In this document: piece after piece, positions 35,217 through 44,102 of the stretch
Layout: each line of letters begins with the position of its first letter
Numbering within the stretch: the stretch's first letter is position 1
Origin: Caldilineaceae bacterium
GTDB lineage: Bacteria > Chloroflexota > Anaerolineae > Caldilineales > Caldilineaceae
Assembly (NCBI GenBank): GCA_022842065.1
Contig: JALHQH010000008.1
Span: 62,001 to 126,000, forward strand
Length of the DNA: 64,000 nt
Direction: 5' to 3'
The notes under the pieces: generated by a model
What the model saw: only the letters and a program-made list of their open reading frames with translations
What the model was told of the DNA's origin: nothing
Databases searched by the model: none
Program-made: the position numbers and the translations under genes

Positions 35217-36290
35217 TCAGCTTAACCGATAAATGCGCCCCTTTTCCAAGGCGAGGGCGGCCAGATAGGCGCAGCCACTGACCACTTGATCCAGATGGGC
35301 AAAGCGCTCGTCTTGCGTATGGCCATGGCGATAGCGTGCATAGATCTGCTGAATGATCACCGCAATCTTAAACAGTCCATAAACATAGTAAAAGAGTGGG
35401 TTGCCAACGGCGCGCCCGCTCTTTTCACTGTAGCGCGTCACCAGTTCACCTCGATGTAGATTGCCTGGTAAGGCCGTCAGCCCAAACATATCAATGAGCG
35501 CAGGCGGATCCTTTGCCTCGATCCAATACCCCAACATTGTCCCTAGATCCAGCAGCGGATCGCCCAGGGTACACATTTCCCAATCCAACACGGCCAGTAC
35601 TTGGGTCAGATCTGCCGGATCCAACATCAAATTGTCATACTTAAAGTCATTGTGGATGAGGGTTGCGGCACTTTCGCTGGGCAGGTGGCGTTCCAGCCAC
35701 TCGATGATCACCTCGATTGCCAGCAGATCATCGGTCTGTGCATTGCGATAACGCCGCGCCCACCCAGTGACCTGGCGCGCCACATAGCCCTGTGGCCGCC
35801 CCAGATCTGCCAGCCCAGCTGCTTTGTAATCCAGCGCATGAATTTCCGCCAACGTGTCCACCGCCGCGAGCGAAAGCTGTGCCATCAGCGCTGGGGAGAG
35901 TTCGATCGGCTGGGGCGGTTGTGCGCGCAAAATTACCCCATTGATCCGCTCCATAATATAAAACGGCGCCCCGATGATCGCCTCAGCTTCACAATAGAGC
36001 AAGGGGCGCGGCACTTTGGCGTAGACTTTTCGTAGGCCAGCGAGTACTCGGTACTCGCGGCCCATGTCGTGGGCAGAACGGATATTGGCCCCAAACGGCG
36101 GCCGTCGCAGCACTAACTGGGTTTGGCCCATGCGCAGTAGATAAGTTAAATTTGAATAGCCGCTGGGAAATTGCTCGACCGCCAATTCACCCCTTACGTG
36201 CGGCAACTGTTCACGTAAGTAGGCCGCTAATCCGGCTAGATTTAGCTCTTCACCCCTGCGGACTGTGGTTGATTGATCAAGAAAGTTCAT
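35217..36290 (-). CDS. Phosphotransferase family protein (APH-like)
   Basis: 357 residues with an aminoglycoside-phosphotransferase/choline-kinase-like fold. The nucleotide loop region is FPSGYSNLTYLL, with Lys replaced by Arg in LVLRRPPFG. The catalytic loop is LIHNDFKYDNLM and the metal-binding Asp is in LDWEMCTLGDPLLDLG. The sequence matches the ACAD10/11-type family, which in other organisms phosphorylates hydroxyacyl-CoA or related compounds. No acyl-CoA dehydrogenase is adjacent. The substrate is not known. Confidence 0.85.
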   Translation of the reverse strand: MNFLDQSTTVRRGEELNLAGLAAYLREQLPHVRGELAVEQFPSGYSNLTYLLRMGQTQLVLRRPPFGANIRSAHDMGREYRVLAGLRKVYAKVPRPLLYCEAEAIIGAPFYIMERINGVILRAQPPQPIELSPALMAQLSLAAVDTLAEIHALDYKAAGLADLGRPQGYVARQVTGWARRYRNAQTDDLLAIEVIIEWLERHLPSESAATLIHNDFKYDNLMLDPADLTQVLAVLDWEMCTLGDPLLDLGTMLGYWIEAKDPPALIDMFGLTALPGNLHRGELVTRYSEKSGRAVGNPLFYYVYGLFKIAVIIQQIYARYRHGHTQDERFAHLDQVVSGCAYLAALALEKGRIYRLS

Positions 36291-36395
36291 AACGGTTTGT
36301 ATCTTTGGTAATTAAGCGCAGTTGTGTGTAGACTCTGCACACATTCGGGACGCTGTGATTGAGTAGCGGTTGTTTATTATAGTGTATACTAAAGA

Positions 36396-36432
36396 TGGCG
36401 GTCGCAGCAACCCGCCTTATCAAAACAACAGG
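36396..36432 (+). promoter_or_regulatory. preQ1-I riboswitch aptamer
   Basis: Stem GGCGG/CCGCC (36397-36401 with 36412-36416) closes the loop TCGCAGCAAC, followed by the A-rich tail TTATCAAAACAACAGG. This follows the known preQ1 class I aptamer of Thermoanaerobacter nearly base for base: loop UCGCAGUAAC, tail UUAACAAAACAAGG. A hairpin starting in the tail (GTTTTG/CAAAAC, 36432-36458) and the ribosome site GGAGAGG (36470-36476) form a plausible expression platform. TATACT at 36385 may be the -10. The downstream gene is a queuosine-precursor transporter, which fits. Confidence 0.9.
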
Positions 36433-36482
36433 TTTTGCGCGCCGCCAAGCGGCAAAACACAAGTGAAGCGGAGAGGTAGCGC

Positions 36483-37160
36483 GTGTCTAGAACAACACAG
36501 ACAACTGCGGGCGCGCCGCGCCCAACTGATGGTTGGGGGGCGGCGACAGTGCCTGCCATTGTCATTATTGCCGTGGCTGCGTACATCGCGGCGCAGATGC
36601 TGGCCGATATTGCCAGCCTGAAGATCGGGATCATCTTTGGCTACGCCGTCGACATGGGTACCTTTATCTACCCCATTACCTTTACCTTGCGTGATCTGAT
36701 CCACAAAGTGCTGGGTAAGCGCAATGCCCAGGTCATCATTATCACCGCCGGGGTGATCAACCTGCTGATGGCCGGCTACTTGATGTGGGCGGCCCAGGTG
36801 GCGAGTGACCCTGCGTGGGGATTGGGCGCTGAATTCAGCCTGATCCTGGCCCCGGTGTGGCGGATTGTGATGGCCTCGATTGCGGCCGAAGTGGTGAGTG
36901 AACTACTTGATACGGAGATTTACCACTGGTTTGTTACCAAGATTACACGGCGTCGCCAATGGTTGCGCGTGCTGGTGAGCAACTCGGCCAGCGTGCCGGT
37001 GGATAATCTGATCTTTGCGATAGGTGCCTTTGGTTGGGTGTTGCCCTGGGCCGTGGTCTGGCAAATTTTTGTCTTCAACCTGGTCGTCAAATACCTGGTC
37101 ACACTACTCAGCTTACCCCTGATCTACCTCGCGCCCGACCCGGCGTGGGAGAATGAGTAG
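36483..37160 (+). CDS. Queuosine precursor transporter (VUT/YhhQ family)
   Basis: 225 residues with about six hydrophobic helices. The YhhQ/VUT family imports preQ0/preQ1-type precursors of the modified tRNA base queuosine. Conserved segments include FGYAVDMGTFIYPITFTLRDLIHKVLGKR near residues 57-85, EVVSELLDTEIYHW near 140-153, and SVPVDNLIFAIGAFG near 170. The start is GTG (36483) behind GGAGAGG. A preQ1-I riboswitch just upstream supports the assignment and indicates regulation by the precursor itself. It stands alone and converges on a gene across a repeat array. Confidence 0.93.
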   Translation: MSRTTQTTAGAPRPTDGWGAATVPAIVIIAVAAYIAAQMLADIASLKIGIIFGYAVDMGTFIYPITFTLRDLIHKVLGKRNAQVIIITAGVINLLMAGYLMWAAQVASDPAWGLGAEFSLILAPVWRIVMASIAAEVVSELLDTEIYHWFVTKITRRRQWLRVLVSNSASVPVDNLIFAIGAFGWVLPWAVVWQIFVFNLVVKYLVTLLSLPLIYLAPDPAWENE

Positions 37161-37455
37161 AGACGAGACAAGGAGAGACGAGACAAGGTGACGGGGTGGC
37201 AAGGTGACTTGGCTACCTGAACTAGGCGATTAGACTACTTCGTGTCTCGTGTCTCGTGTCTCGTGTCTCGTGTCTCGTGTCTCGTGTCTCGTGTCTCGTG
37301 TCTCGTGTCTCGTGTCTCGTGTCTCGTATCTCGTGTCTCGTGTCTCGTGTCTCGCGCCCAGAGGGCACCTGCGTGTCTCGTGTCTCGCGCCCAGAGGGCA
37401 CCCGCGTGTCTCGTGTCTCGTGCCCGGAGGGCACCCGCGTCTCTCGTCTCTACTC
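37155..37455. repeat. GTGTCTC heptanucleotide array bounded by 14-bp inverted ends
   Basis: From 37241 about a dozen perfect GTGTCTC copies run in tandem. They are followed by three 33-34-base higher-order units in which heptamers alternate with a small hairpin (GTGCCCGGAGGGCAC type) up to 37450. Imperfect heptamers in the opposite sense lie at 37159-37187. The whole is bracketed by a perfect 14-base inverted repeat, GAGTAGAGACGAGA (37155-37168) and its complement (37442-37455), each including the GAG TAG end of a convergent gene. The array is open in all frames on both strands and creates false reading frames. It is not a CRISPR. Confidence 0.85.
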
Positions 37456-38337
37456 TTCATAACTATCCAACACCGGCTCGTAGCGACAGCGGCAGCCGCG
37501 GGGTGAGGTGCAGGCCCGGTGGGGTAATTCGGGTGCACGGGCCACTAGATATTGTTTGCCCAGGATGGCGCGGCACGCGGTGCAGGTAAATTCATCATCC
37601 GCACCGACGATCTCCAGCCGGCGTACGTGATCGCCGCCCTTACAGCGCTGCCAGGTCTCCTGATTGTCCACATAGAGCGCCAATTGGTAGGCCTTCCAAT
37701 AGACTGCCTCAACCGCATCCAGTTGGGGTGTCGTTACTTCAGCCTGCACGGCAGGCGGAATGGCCTCCAGCGGTAAGCGCCAGTAAGCCCCCCATAGATG
37801 TTCCTCGGCGGCATATTGCTTGAGCCATTCTGCGCTCTCTTTGCTCAAACCATCGAGCAGCCAATGATTTAAAAAGAGAATGCGCCGCGTCAATGCACTA
37901 TGGCTGAGTTGCGGCTCTTGTCCCGTCCACTCGGCTTTGCCCAGGGGCTGGCGCGCTTCATAGGCGCGGCGAATGGCCAGTGCTTCGCTCGTATCTTTTT
38001 GGATGAGGGCCTGGCGCACTTTGGGCAAGACCGCTGCTTTTTCATCTGCCAAGCGCGCTTGATAGGTGTCAACAAAGGGTTGCGCAAGGGCTGTCACTTG
38101 CCAATCATTTCCCATCTGTTCCAACCAACCCTGCTTTTGCAAGAGCATGATGGTGTCCTGATAGGGCTGGGGTAAGATTCGATTCCAGAGCTGTTGTTCA
38201 ATCCCTTCCAGCATGGGCCGGCGCGTCTGAAAGTAACTGAGCAGTTCGATCTGTGCATATTCGGCTTTGTCGGTTGAGCATGCGAGCGCCGCCCCATCCA
38301 GCCGTGGCGCACCAAATAACTTGCGCAAAAATCCCAT
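37450..38337 (-). CDS. Protein of unknown function with C-terminal Cys cluster
   Basis: 295 residues. The body is helical with many Trp residues. The C-terminus has FTCTACRAILGKQYLVARAP, then CTSPRGCRCRYEP. This CxxC...CxxxxCxC set could bind zinc and faintly resembles the Cys/His tail of phage head-morphogenesis proteins. No other phage gene is near, so that link is weak. GGAGAA precedes the ATG. The stop codon lies in the inverted end of the heptamer array. Confidence 0.7.
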   Translation of the reverse strand: MGFLRKLFGAPRLDGAALACSTDKAEYAQIELLSYFQTRRPMLEGIEQQLWNRILPQPYQDTIMLLQKQGWLEQMGNDWQVTALAQPFVDTYQARLADEKAAVLPKVRQALIQKDTSEALAIRRAYEARQPLGKAEWTGQEPQLSHSALTRRILFLNHWLLDGLSKESAEWLKQYAAEEHLWGAYWRLPLEAIPPAVQAEVTTPQLDAVEAVYWKAYQLALYVDNQETWQRCKGGDHVRRLEIVGADDEFTCTACRAILGKQYLVARAPELPHRACTSPRGCRCRYEPVLDSYEE

Positions 38338-38468
38338 ATATTCTCCACTACCTCTCTACGCTAGTGTTAAAGTCTGAATTGATTATATCAGATTATCGTT
38401 ACTTTAAACGATCTGCATGTTGAACGATCAGTGAGGTTCCACAGTGCAATCCAAAGCGTGGAAAAAGG

Positions 38469-38505
38469 AAAAGGGAACGGTGCCACACAAACACCGTTCC
38501 CTTTT
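38469..38505. terminator. 14-bp hairpin, probable terminator
   Basis: Perfect arms 38469-38482 and 38492-38505 (AAAAGGGAACGGTG and complement) give an A-run before and a T-run within the stem in both directions. It lies beyond the stop of the four-helix membrane protein gene. The rest of the 306-base gap 38338-38643 shows no gene. Confidence 0.65.
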
Positions 38506-38643
38506 CAAGGAGGAGGAAGAAGTTGTCTCCGCTTTGATCTTACCCGCCCGTTTGGTGATTTTCGGTAATTAGGCTACCAATTATTTGGGTCTTGTGCGCT
38601 GTTTGCCTACTCTTTGCATAATGTTTGTTTGTGCTATAGGGCA

Positions 38644-39057
38644 CTACTCAATACTGCGTAGATAACGCAACGGGATCACGATGCCAAGCAGACAGAGTAA
38701 GAAGACGATGATAAAAAGCAACTGGCCAAGTATCGCTTCAATGACCAACTCGCGGCGCAGATAGGCACTCAGCAAAATTATCGCCCACAGTGCGCTCTTT
38801 ACCAGTACGACGAAGAGCTGTGGCCGGCTCATATACTCCTGCTGTGCTGCCAGTAAAAAGAAAAAGCCTACCCCAATTTGACTCGCGCCGGCTAGCCGCA
38901 GTGGCCAATGCAACGCGCTGCTTCCTAGCCCCCATTCAGTGAGCCAACTACTCGGGGTCAGTAAAAAAAAGAGACCTACGCCCAAGCCAATGACTACCCC
39001 ATTAACCCGTAAGACGAGGCGCAGTGGCCGAAAAGGATCGCCTAATGTATAGGCCAT
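38644..39057 (-). CDS. Small membrane protein, four predicted helices
   Basis: 137 residues. Hydrophobic segments lie near residues 15-33, 50-70, 80-97 and 108-130, with the charged start MAYTLGDPFRPLRLVLR. No family was recognised, though the topology recalls small DUF-type integral proteins. AAGGAG precedes the ATG. It stands alone. Confidence 0.68.
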   Translation of the reverse strand: MAYTLGDPFRPLRLVLRVNGVVIGLGVGLFFLLTPSSWLTEWGLGSSALHWPLRLAGASQIGVGFFFLLAAQQEYMSRPQLFVVLVKSALWAIILLSAYLRRELVIEAILGQLLFIIVFLLCLLGIVIPLRYLRSIE

Positions 39058-39337
39058 TACCGCTCCTTACCTATGTTATACATAAAATACTGCAATAAAA
39101 AATGTCAATCATGCCATTCTACACAAAAACTGTAGTCGATGCAAGGCACACAGGCATTTTGGTTTTTCTCACCGCTGCTATGTAGTTTGACGCGCTTTTC
39201 ATCGACTGTTACAATAGGCGTTATTGGATCTCCATCAGCAATTTTGCTTTCTGTACAAGCCGAAATAATTCACCCCTTTGCGTTGCCACAACTCTCACTT
39301 GTTCAAGCAAATGTGGTTAAATAAATAATAGTGGTAC

Positions 39338-40000
39338 ATGCGCACCCTGGTTGTTAGTGATAAGGTTGAAGCAATTTTATATAGCGGTGCAATTGCCGAA
39401 CGCGTCGGGCCTGTGGATCTGGTCTTAAGCTGTGGCGATCTACCCTTTTATTACATTGAATTTATTGTCAGCATGCTCAACAAGCCCACTTTCTATGTGA
39501 TGGGCAATCATGGCAGCGAGGTACAATATCACAGTGGTAAAGGCGAGAGCTGGCAGGTGGCAACGGCACCCCAAGGTGCAACCAATCTGCATTGTAGTAC
39601 GGCGCGGGTTGGTAATCTGTTGCTAGCTGGTTTGGAAGGCTCGATCCGCTACAACAATTCGTCCGAATCGCAATATACAGACACCGAGATGTGGTTGAAT
39701 GTGGCGCGGTTAGCGCCTAAATTGTTGCGCAATCGGTTGCGTTATGGACGTTGGCTTGATGTGCTGGTAACTCATTCACCACCATTGGGTATCCACGATC
39801 GCCCTGATCGTGCTCATACGGGCTTTCACAGCTTTTTGCCCTTTATGCGTTGGTTCAAACCGCGTTATCTACTGCATGGTCACATCCATCTCTATCGCCG
39901 CGATGAAGTGACCAAGACTCGTTACGACCAGACGGAAATCATTAACGTCTATCCCTATCGTCTGCTTGATCTGGATCTCCCCCCTTCGTCTCCCTCCTAA
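39338..40000 (+). CDS. Metallophosphoesterase family protein
   Basis: 220 residues. Calcineurin-like motifs are visible: VVSDKVE at the start, LSCGDLP near 50, VMGNHGSE near 75, [12 protein letters not shown] near 145 and LLHGHIHLY near 178. The first motif lacks the usual DxH His, reading SDKV; a non-His residue at this position is found in a recognisable subgroup with the LYSG segment. It is probably a cytoplasmic phosphodiesterase or phosphatase. Ribosome site weak. It lies upstream of an OmpR/HK pair, with no sign of a common role. Confidence 0.87.
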   Translation: MRTLVVSDKVEAILYSGAIAERVGPVDLVLSCGDLPFYYIEFIVSMLNKPTFYVMGNHGSEVQYHSGKGESWQVATAPQGATNLHCSTARVGNLLLAGLEGSIRYNNSSESQYTDTEMWLNVARLAPKLLRNRLRYGRWLDVLVTHSPPLGIHDRPDRAHTGFHSFLPFMRWFKPRYLLHGHIHLYRRDEVTKTRYDQTEIINVYPYRLLDLDLPPSSPS

Positions 40001-40127
40001 TCTTCTCGACAATCCCTCCATAACATCTTCACATTCCTCTGCTATTGTTAAATCATCCGTAACAACACACTGCTGACTCATTGTTTGCAAATTGCGCGTA
40101 CGCTGGTAGAGAGGCTAGGTTCCAGCC

Positions 40128-40847
40128 ATGGTAGCGTCTTATTCGATTTTGGTTGTTGATGATGATCGCGAGATCGTGCGGATCGTGCGCGCCTATCTGG
40201 AACAAGCAAACTTTAAAACGTTGGCGGCCTATGATGGCGCAACGGCGCTTCATACCATTCATCACGAGCATCCTGACCTGGTCGTGCTCGATCTGATGCT
40301 GCCGGACCAGGATGGCTGGACGATTACGCGTCAGTTGCGTAACGACCCCAACCTCGCGGCGCTGCCGATTATCATGCTAACGGCGCGCATCGAGGATGCC
40401 GACAAGATTATCGGCCTGGAACTTGGGGCCGATGACTATATTACCAAACCATTTAATCCACGGGAAGTGGTGGCGCGCGTGCGCACGGTCTTGCGCCGTA
40501 GCCAGGCCAACCAGCAGGTGACAGCCACGCGTGTTTTACAGTTTGGACCCCTCGCCTTGGATCTGGGGCGCCACGAGTTGCGGCTACACGGTGACGCCAT
40601 TGAGATCACTAGCACCGAGTTTAAGCTGTTGCAAATTTTGATGGAGAACCCTGGTTATGCGTTTACCCGGATCGACCTGATCGAGCAGGCATTGGGCTAT
40701 GACTATGAAGGGATGGAGCGCACGCTCGATAGCCACATCAAAAATTTGCGCAAAAAGATTGAACCAGACCCCAAAGTTCCCACTTACATCCAGACGGTCT
40801 ATGGCGTTGGGTATCGCTTTGAAGGACGATCAGAAAGGCACATATGA
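40128..40847 (+). CDS. OmpR/PhoB family response regulator
   Basis: 239 residues. The receiver domain (1-120) has the acidic pair DDD, the phosphoacceptor Asp in VVLDLMLPDQDGW, Thr in MLTARIED and Lys in YITKPFNP. The C-terminal winged helix (about 138-236) contains TSTEFKLLQILMENPG and LDSHIKNLRKKIEPD...YGVGYRF. It overlaps the kinase start by 4 bases, so the two form one signalling system. The target genes are unknown. Confidence 0.95.
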   Translation: MVASYSILVVDDDREIVRIVRAYLEQANFKTLAAYDGATALHTIHHEHPDLVVLDLMLPDQDGWTITRQLRNDPNLAALPIIMLTARIEDADKIIGLELGADDYITKPFNPREVVARVRTVLRRSQANQQVTATRVLQFGPLALDLGRHELRLHGDAIEITSTEFKLLQILMENPGYAFTRIDLIEQALGYDYEGMERTLDSHIKNLRKKIEPDPKVPTYIQTVYGVGYRFEGRSERHI

Positions 40848-42232
40848 ATCGGCTCTGGGTGCGGTTAAGTATCTATTTTAGTGGTTTTGTCCTGCTCAGT
40901 ATGGTGTTACTGGCAGTTGGCGCACGTCTGATGGTAAATGATACCCTGCGCCAGTCGCTCGTGCCCAATCAACTGCGGGCACCGGATGGCATTGTTGATC
41001 TCTTGACTGATTACTATCGCGAGCATGGCAGTTGGGCAGGGGTAGAGGGCATGATGGCCGGGGCACAGGCCACCTTTCGCCCCTGGTCCGGCGGGATGGA
41101 TTTAGGCATCACCGATGCCGAAGGCAATGCGATCTATGCCCTGCGCCCAAGAGGCGCGGGCAACAGCCCCGGAAACGGTGGGAGTGACGGTGCCGGCAGT
41201 GGGCCAGGGGCACGGCGCATGTTGGTGCAACTGCCGCTTGAGGTCGATGGTGTTACGGTCGGTTTTCTGGAAGCGCGGCCCATGGGCTTGATCTCACGTG
41301 GCTTTGGCAGCCCTGATCCGATTGCCCAGGTCAGCCGCTATCTGCTGCTGATCGCGTTTGCTGGTGGCCTGTTAGGGATCGTTTTTAGCGTGACGGCCAG
41401 TCGCAATCTAACGGCCCCGCTCAATCAACTGGCCGGTGCGGCGCGTGCCATTGGCGCAGGGCAGTTGGCCGAGCGCGTTGCGATTACCGGCAGCGATGAG
41501 CTGATCGCGGTAGCGCTCGCCTTTAACGAAATGGCCGAAAAATTAGAAGAAGCGGAAACCCTGCGCCGTAATCTAGTGGCCGATGTTGCCCATGAACTGC
41601 GCACCCCGCTTAGCGTGCTCCAAGGCAACCTGCGCGCCATGTTGGATGATCTCTACCCGCTCAACAAAGAAGAGGTAACCCTGCTCTACACCCAAACGCG
41701 CTTGCTCAGCCGACTGGTCAACGATCTGCACGAACTGGCCCAGGCCGAAGCGGGCAAACTCTCGTTAAACTTGTCCCCGATCGCGCTTACGCCATTGCTG
41801 CAAGAGACCGTCGAAGCCTTTGCGCCGATGGCCGAGGATGCGGCTGTCCATGTGCAGACCGAATTTGTCGCGACGTTACCTGCTGTTATGGGCGATGGCA
41901 CACGGCTGACCCAGGTCTTTCACAATCTACTTACCAATGCGTTGCGCCACAGCGCGGGCGGCGGCACTGTGACGATTACAACCGCACTGCGCGCACAGCA
42001 GGTCATCGTTGCCTTTCAGGATACGGGGGAAGGCATTGCGCCCGAGCATCTGCCCCATCTCTTTGATCGCTTCTATCGCACCGACCGTGCCCGTGCGCGC
42101 GATACCGGTGGTGCCGGCCTGGGGCTGGCCATTGCCCGTGCCATTGTTCAGGCGCACGGCGGTCAACTCACGGCTGCCAGCCCCGGTCTTGGGCAAGGCA
42201 GCACCTTTACCGTTGCCCTGCCCTTTGCTTAA
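40844..42232 (+). CDS. Membrane sensor histidine kinase with HAMP domain
   Basis: 462 residues. Transmembrane helices near 7-27 and 165-187 flank an extracytoplasmic sensor of about 135 residues that contains a Gly/Ser-rich stretch near 105-122. A HAMP domain follows (SRNLTAPLNQLAGAARAIGAGQLAERV). The kinase core has VAHELRTPLSVLQG, the N-box VFHNLLTNALRHS, DTGEGIAPEHLPHLFDRFYR and GGAGLGLAIARAIV. It is the BaeS-like partner of the response regulator with which it overlaps by 4 bases. Confidence 0.94.
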   Translation: MNRLWVRLSIYFSGFVLLSMVLLAVGARLMVNDTLRQSLVPNQLRAPDGIVDLLTDYYREHGSWAGVEGMMAGAQATFRPWSGGMDLGITDAEGNAIYALRPRGAGNSPGNGGSDGAGSGPGARRMLVQLPLEVDGVTVGFLEARPMGLISRGFGSPDPIAQVSRYLLLIAFAGGLLGIVFSVTASRNLTAPLNQLAGAARAIGAGQLAERVAITGSDELIAVALAFNEMAEKLEEAETLRRNLVADVAHELRTPLSVLQGNLRAMLDDLYPLNKEEVTLLYTQTRLLSRLVNDLHELAQAEAGKLSLNLSPIALTPLLQETVEAFAPMAEDAAVHVQTEFVATLPAVMGDGTRLTQVFHNLLTNALRHSAGGGTVTITTALRAQQVIVAFQDTGEGIAPEHLPHLFDRFYRTDRARARDTGGAGLGLAIARAIVQAHGGQLTAASPGLGQGSTFTVALPFA

Positions 42233-42392
42233 AAGTTGGTTGCATCCACGGGCCAAACGCAGTAAGATATAGCGTGCTTACTCCCCATGTTATCATCTAA
42301 ACCTGCGGCTGCTTGAAAGTGCCCGTTTTGGCCTTTTGCTCACTAGCCATCCCTGAGCTCTTCACGCAGCGCGCCCATGCAAGGAGCAGACC

Positions 42393-43349
42393 ATGAAGAT
42401 TCTGATCTATTATCCTTTTACCCCCGAGCAGATTGCCGGCTTTCAAGCGTTGGCACAGCGCTGTGGCGACCACACGGTGGTTCACGTCGCCAATGATGCG
42501 GATGCGATTGCGACCGTAGGGGATGTCGATGTGATTCTGGGTAGCTTTCCCAAAGCCCTCTGCGCCGCCGCCCCCAATCTGCGCTGGATCCAATCTTTCA
42601 GCACCGGGATGGATAAGTTTCTCTTTCCCGAGATTGTTGAACGCGATGCCGTGCAGATCAGCAATGTGGCCGGCTTATATGCCAGCCAGGGTGCCGAACA
42701 TGCCTGGGCACTGCTGTTAGCGTTAACGCGGGGCATTACGACCTCGTGGGACAACCAGAAGCGCAAACAGTGGGGTGGCGGTGCGAATATTGAACTGGCT
42801 GGCGGCACCCTTGGCCTGGTCGGGCTCGGCGGCTTTGGCATGGAGATGGCCAAACGCGCGCAGGGTTACAACATGACGGTCATCGCGGTTGACCCTGTGC
42901 GCACCCAAAAACCCGACTATGTAGCCGAATTGCAGCCCACTAACCGCACCAATCTGCACAGTCTGCTCGCCCGTGCCGATGCAGTCATGCTGGCCTGTCC
43001 CCTCACCGCCGAAACCTACCACCTGATCAGCACCGCTGAGTTGGCGGCCATGAAGCCGACCGCCTATCTGATCAATGTCACCCGTGGTGGCATTGTCGAC
43101 GAGGCTGCCTTGGTCACCGCGCTGCAAGCCGGCCAGCTTGCGGGGGCAGCCTTAGATGTGACCGAAAAAGAACCACTGTCGCCGGATAGCCCGCTGTGGG
43201 ATGCCCCCAATTTTATTTTGACGCCCCACCGCGCCGGCGCGTCACAACATCGCCCACGCCTGATCTACGAGTTCTTCCTCAAAAATCTGGAACGCTACTT
43301 GACTGGGGAAACCCCCGTGGCCATTGTTGACAAGCGGAAGGGCTATTAA
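42393..43349 (+). CDS. D-2-hydroxyacid dehydrogenase family protein
   Basis: 318 residues. The NAD-binding motif is LGLVGLGGFGMEMAKRA, followed by the catalytic Arg in INVTRGGIVDE, Glu in DVTEKEPL and His in LTPHRAGAS. It should interconvert a 2-hydroxyacid and a 2-oxoacid. AGGAG precedes the ATG. It is transcribed alone and followed by a 19-bp hairpin. Confidence 0.92.
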   Translation: MKILIYYPFTPEQIAGFQALAQRCGDHTVVHVANDADAIATVGDVDVILGSFPKALCAAAPNLRWIQSFSTGMDKFLFPEIVERDAVQISNVAGLYASQGAEHAWALLLALTRGITTSWDNQKRKQWGGGANIELAGGTLGLVGLGGFGMEMAKRAQGYNMTVIAVDPVRTQKPDYVAELQPTNRTNLHSLLARADAVMLACPLTAETYHLISTAELAAMKPTAYLINVTRGGIVDEAALVTALQAGQLAGAALDVTEKEPLSPDSPLWDAPNFILTPHRAGASQHRPRLIYEFFLKNLERYLTGETPVAIVDKRKGY

Positions 43350-43435
43350 AGCGACTGTTGTGCTGGGTAAAAGCGCGTGCTGACAAATGGCGCGAGGGAT
43401 ACCGCACCATTTACTGCGCTTGTTATACTCGGCTC

Positions 43436-43484
43436 TGTCATCATTTAGCATTTTCTACACAAGTAAAAATGCTAAATGATGACA
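43436..43484. terminator. 19-bp perfect hairpin
   Basis: Arms 43436-43454 and 43466-43484 around an 11-base loop, with a T-run at the top of the left arm. It lies about 90 bases after the dehydrogenase stop. Confidence 0.6.
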
Positions 43485-43496
43485 AGCGCTGGTATA

Positions 43497-43537
43497 CTTT
43501 TAGGACTTACGCACAGGCGTGACATAAATCCTAAAAG
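43497..43537. repeat. 41-base inverted repeat with a TAGGACTTACGCAC end, possible MITE relic
   Basis: Arms 43497-43511 and 43523-43537 pair at 13 of 15 positions. TAGGACTTACGCA resembles the ends of insertion sequences and small non-autonomous elements that I recall from cyanobacteria and others. No transposase remains. Confidence 0.4.
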
Positions 43538-43570
43538 TGACAACCGATCTATCTGTTCCTACGGGATGCG

Positions 43571-43993
43571 TTACTCATCATTATCGCCACGCCGGCGATG
43601 GCGTGGCTTGTTACGCTTGCGCTCGCGCTGTTTCCATTCATCCTCTTCTTCTTCGTCATCTTCTGGGCGCAGATTGCGTAATGCTTCCAGGGTCGCCAGC
43701 TTTTCCGCATCCTGCTCAACCTGCAATGCCAGGATGCGCACGTTGGGAGAAGCATTTTTTTGTAGCTGTTTAAGGGCCTGGCGCAGCGGCTCAAAAAGTG
43801 CCCATGGCAGTTGACAGGGGAGCAGACGCCGCAAGGCGGTCACGCATACTTGCTCATCTGCTGCTTCCAGGTCGATTAAAATCTGCTGCACTTCCGCTGC
43901 GGTTAAGGGTTGGCTCTCTGCTTCCGCGAAGGGCGGCGGCTGGCGCTTTAGGGAAGCGGTGGTTGAAAAGGCTGAATTAACAGACTTGGGCAT
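43571..43993 (-). CDS. HEAT-repeat-like protein with charged tail
   Basis: 140 residues from the ATG at 43993 (GAGGAA site); the frame up to 44077 is not supported. The middle (LTAAEVQQILIDLEAADEQVCVTALRRLL and PNVRILALQVEQDAEKL) suggests a pair of HEAT-like helices. The tail is a run of Asp/Glu followed by Lys/Arg. The function is unknown; binding to nucleic acid or protein is possible. Confidence 0.65.
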   Translation of the reverse strand: MPKSVNSAFSTTASLKRQPPPFAEAESQPLTAAEVQQILIDLEAADEQVCVTALRRLLPCQLPWALFEPLRQALKQLQKNASPNVRILALQVEQDAEKLATLEALRNLRPEDDEEEEDEWKQRERKRNKPRHRRRGDNDE

Positions 43994-44102
43994 AAGTTCC
44001 TCTACATTTACCAGGGATGGGTGCTTGTGCAGCGGCGATACGTGCGACGGGCTGTATGCATTACAAAAATCTAGCACATCCCCACCGCTGCCGATGCAGC
44101 CA

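Noticed and set aside
37241..37450. Possible CRISPR array
   Set aside because: The repeat unit is 7 bases in tandem, the higher-order units lack unique spacers, and no cas gene is near.
37222..37589. Overlapping reading frames rich in VSRVSCL or ETRDTRH across the heptamer array
   Set aside because: A 7-base unit without stop codons is open in all frames and gives the same peptide in each; there is no ribosome site and no unique sequence. These are artefacts of the repeat.
37450..38337. Phage head-morphogenesis protein
   Set aside because: Only the Cys-rich tail is reminiscent; no other phage gene is in the neighbourhood and the body does not match.
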